From Phycisphaerales bacterium UBA1926 (GTDB taxonomy: Bacteria; Planctomycetota; Phycisphaerae; Phycisphaerales; UBA1924), in NCBI GenBank assembly GCA_002337215.1, contig DDFO01000047.1:19605-44896 (forward strand): a stretch of 25,292 nt of DNA, in the 5' to 3' direction. Under the pieces are notes generated by a model, which had not been told where the DNA came from, searched no databases, and worked only from the letters and a program-made list of their open reading frames with translations. Numbering within the stretch: the stretch's first letter is position 1; every line of letters starts with the position of its first letter. Positions 24,780 to 25,292 of the stretch are shown here, in pieces. Position numbers and translations under genes: made by a program.

Positions 24780-25292
24780 ATGCAACCCACGCTCAAGCGG
24801 CTTGTCCTCCTATCGCTTTGCACGCTCTGTCTGGCAGGGAATCTCGCCCCCGCGGTGCAATCCGGAGTGCAGACCAGTTCGCAGGACGAAGCGAATTCTG
24901 TCGAACCGCCCGCTCGGGAGACGATCCAGAGCCGGCTCGACGCACTCACAGAATCGGATTCCCAGGCCGCCGCGGTCTATCGCGAGGCGCTGGGCTTGCT
25001 TGATCGGCGCGCGCTCGCGATCGATCGGGCCGCGGCATCCCGCGAGAGCGCCGCGTCGGCGGAGCCCATGCTCGCCGAGATCCAGGCCGAGCTCCAGAAA
25101 CCGGCAGAGAGTGTCAAGCCCACGCCGCCCCCAGAGTCGACCCTTCCCGAGCTCGAACAGGCGCTCGCCCAGGCAACCGCGGACCTTGAGCGGGCGCGTG
25201 CCGAAGTGACCGAACTCCAGTCCGTCGCGACCAAGCGTCAGGAACGGCTCGCGCAGATCCCCGAGGCGATCGCGTCGGCCAGGCAGCGACGC
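24780..25292 (+). CDS. Secreted coiled-coil protein, probable N-terminus of an MscK-like mechanosensitive channel (cut by right edge)
   Basis: The visible 171 codons run off the window. Residues 1-25 form a signal peptide: Lys6-Arg7, a hydrophobic core, and an Ala-Pro-Ala site before Val26. After a polar linker, residues about 52-171 are strongly helical with heptad-like spacing and are rich in Ala, Glu, Gln and Arg. They include STLPELEQALAQATADLE (about 120-137) and ERLAQIPEAIASARQR near the edge. This pattern resembles the periplasmic coiled-coil 'porin' domain at the start of MscK/KefA channels, where L.ELE..L......L......L and TLPERAQ-like repeats recur. The membrane and MscS domains that would prove it lie outside the window. 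It has a weak ribosome site. Another coiled-coil envelope protein is the alternative. Confidence 0.6.
   Translation, partial: MQPTLKRLVLLSLCTLCLAGNLAPAVQSGVQTSSQDEANSVEPPARETIQSRLDALTESDSQAAAVYREALGLLDRRALAIDRAAASRESAASAEPMLAEIQAELQKPAESVKPTPPPESTLPELEQALAQATADLERARAEVTELQSVATKRQERLAQIPEAIASARQRR

Overview
The window is high-GC DNA, very roughly 60-65% by eye. It has tightly packed genes on alternating strands and frequent TTG or GTG starts. The gene style fits a Gram-negative-type bacterium, most likely Planctomycetota (Phycisphaerae-like). That assignment is an impression from gene content and codon style, not a database result. Evidence for a cell envelope with exported material includes a lipoprotein lipase, an ABC-2 polysaccharide exporter and a start that resembles an MscK-type channel.

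Layout. (1) 1-3010 is a housekeeping flank: the N-terminal 424 residues of catalase-peroxidase KatG (minus, cut by the left edge), an LCAT-like lipoprotein lipase (minus), and tRNA-Ala(UGC) (plus). (2) 3130-24660 is a surface-glycan locus in about ten short transcription units on both strands: a deacetylase-like/methyltransferase fusion (-); wbpB-wbpD-wbpE (+); a PIG-L deacetylase and an AsnB-type amidotransferase (-); a sulfotransferase and a WbqC-like protein (+); a zinc-knuckle/coiled-coil methyltransferase (-); the ABC-2 permease and ATPase (+); a GT4 glycosyltransferase and a UDP-GlcNAc-type 2-epimerase (-); two more GT4 enzymes (+); a UDP-HexNAc 6-dehydrogenase (-); and rmlA (+). (3) 24780-25292 is the start of a secreted coiled-coil protein, probably the N-terminus of an MscK-like mechanosensitive channel, cut by the right edge.

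How the genes work together (inference from families). WbpA (6-dehydrogenase), WbpB (3-dehydrogenase), WbpE (3-aminotransferase), WbpD (3-N-acetyltransferase) and WbpI (2-epimerase) make up the complete known route from UDP-GlcNAc to UDP-2,3-diacetamido-2,3-dideoxy-D-mannuronic acid (UDP-ManNAc3NAcA). All five steps are present but spread over four transcription units and both strands. Three GT4 enzymes would build the chain. The KpsT/Wzt-type ATPase, which lacks a carbohydrate-binding tail, and its permease would export it. AsnB-like, PIG-L, sulfotransferase and two methyltransferase domains would decorate it. The predicted product is a diacetamido-uronic-acid-containing surface polysaccharide that may be amidated, sulfated and methylated. 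No initiating phosphoglycosyltransferase, polymerase or rmlBCD is in the window, so the locus either continues elsewhere or relies on genes elsewhere.
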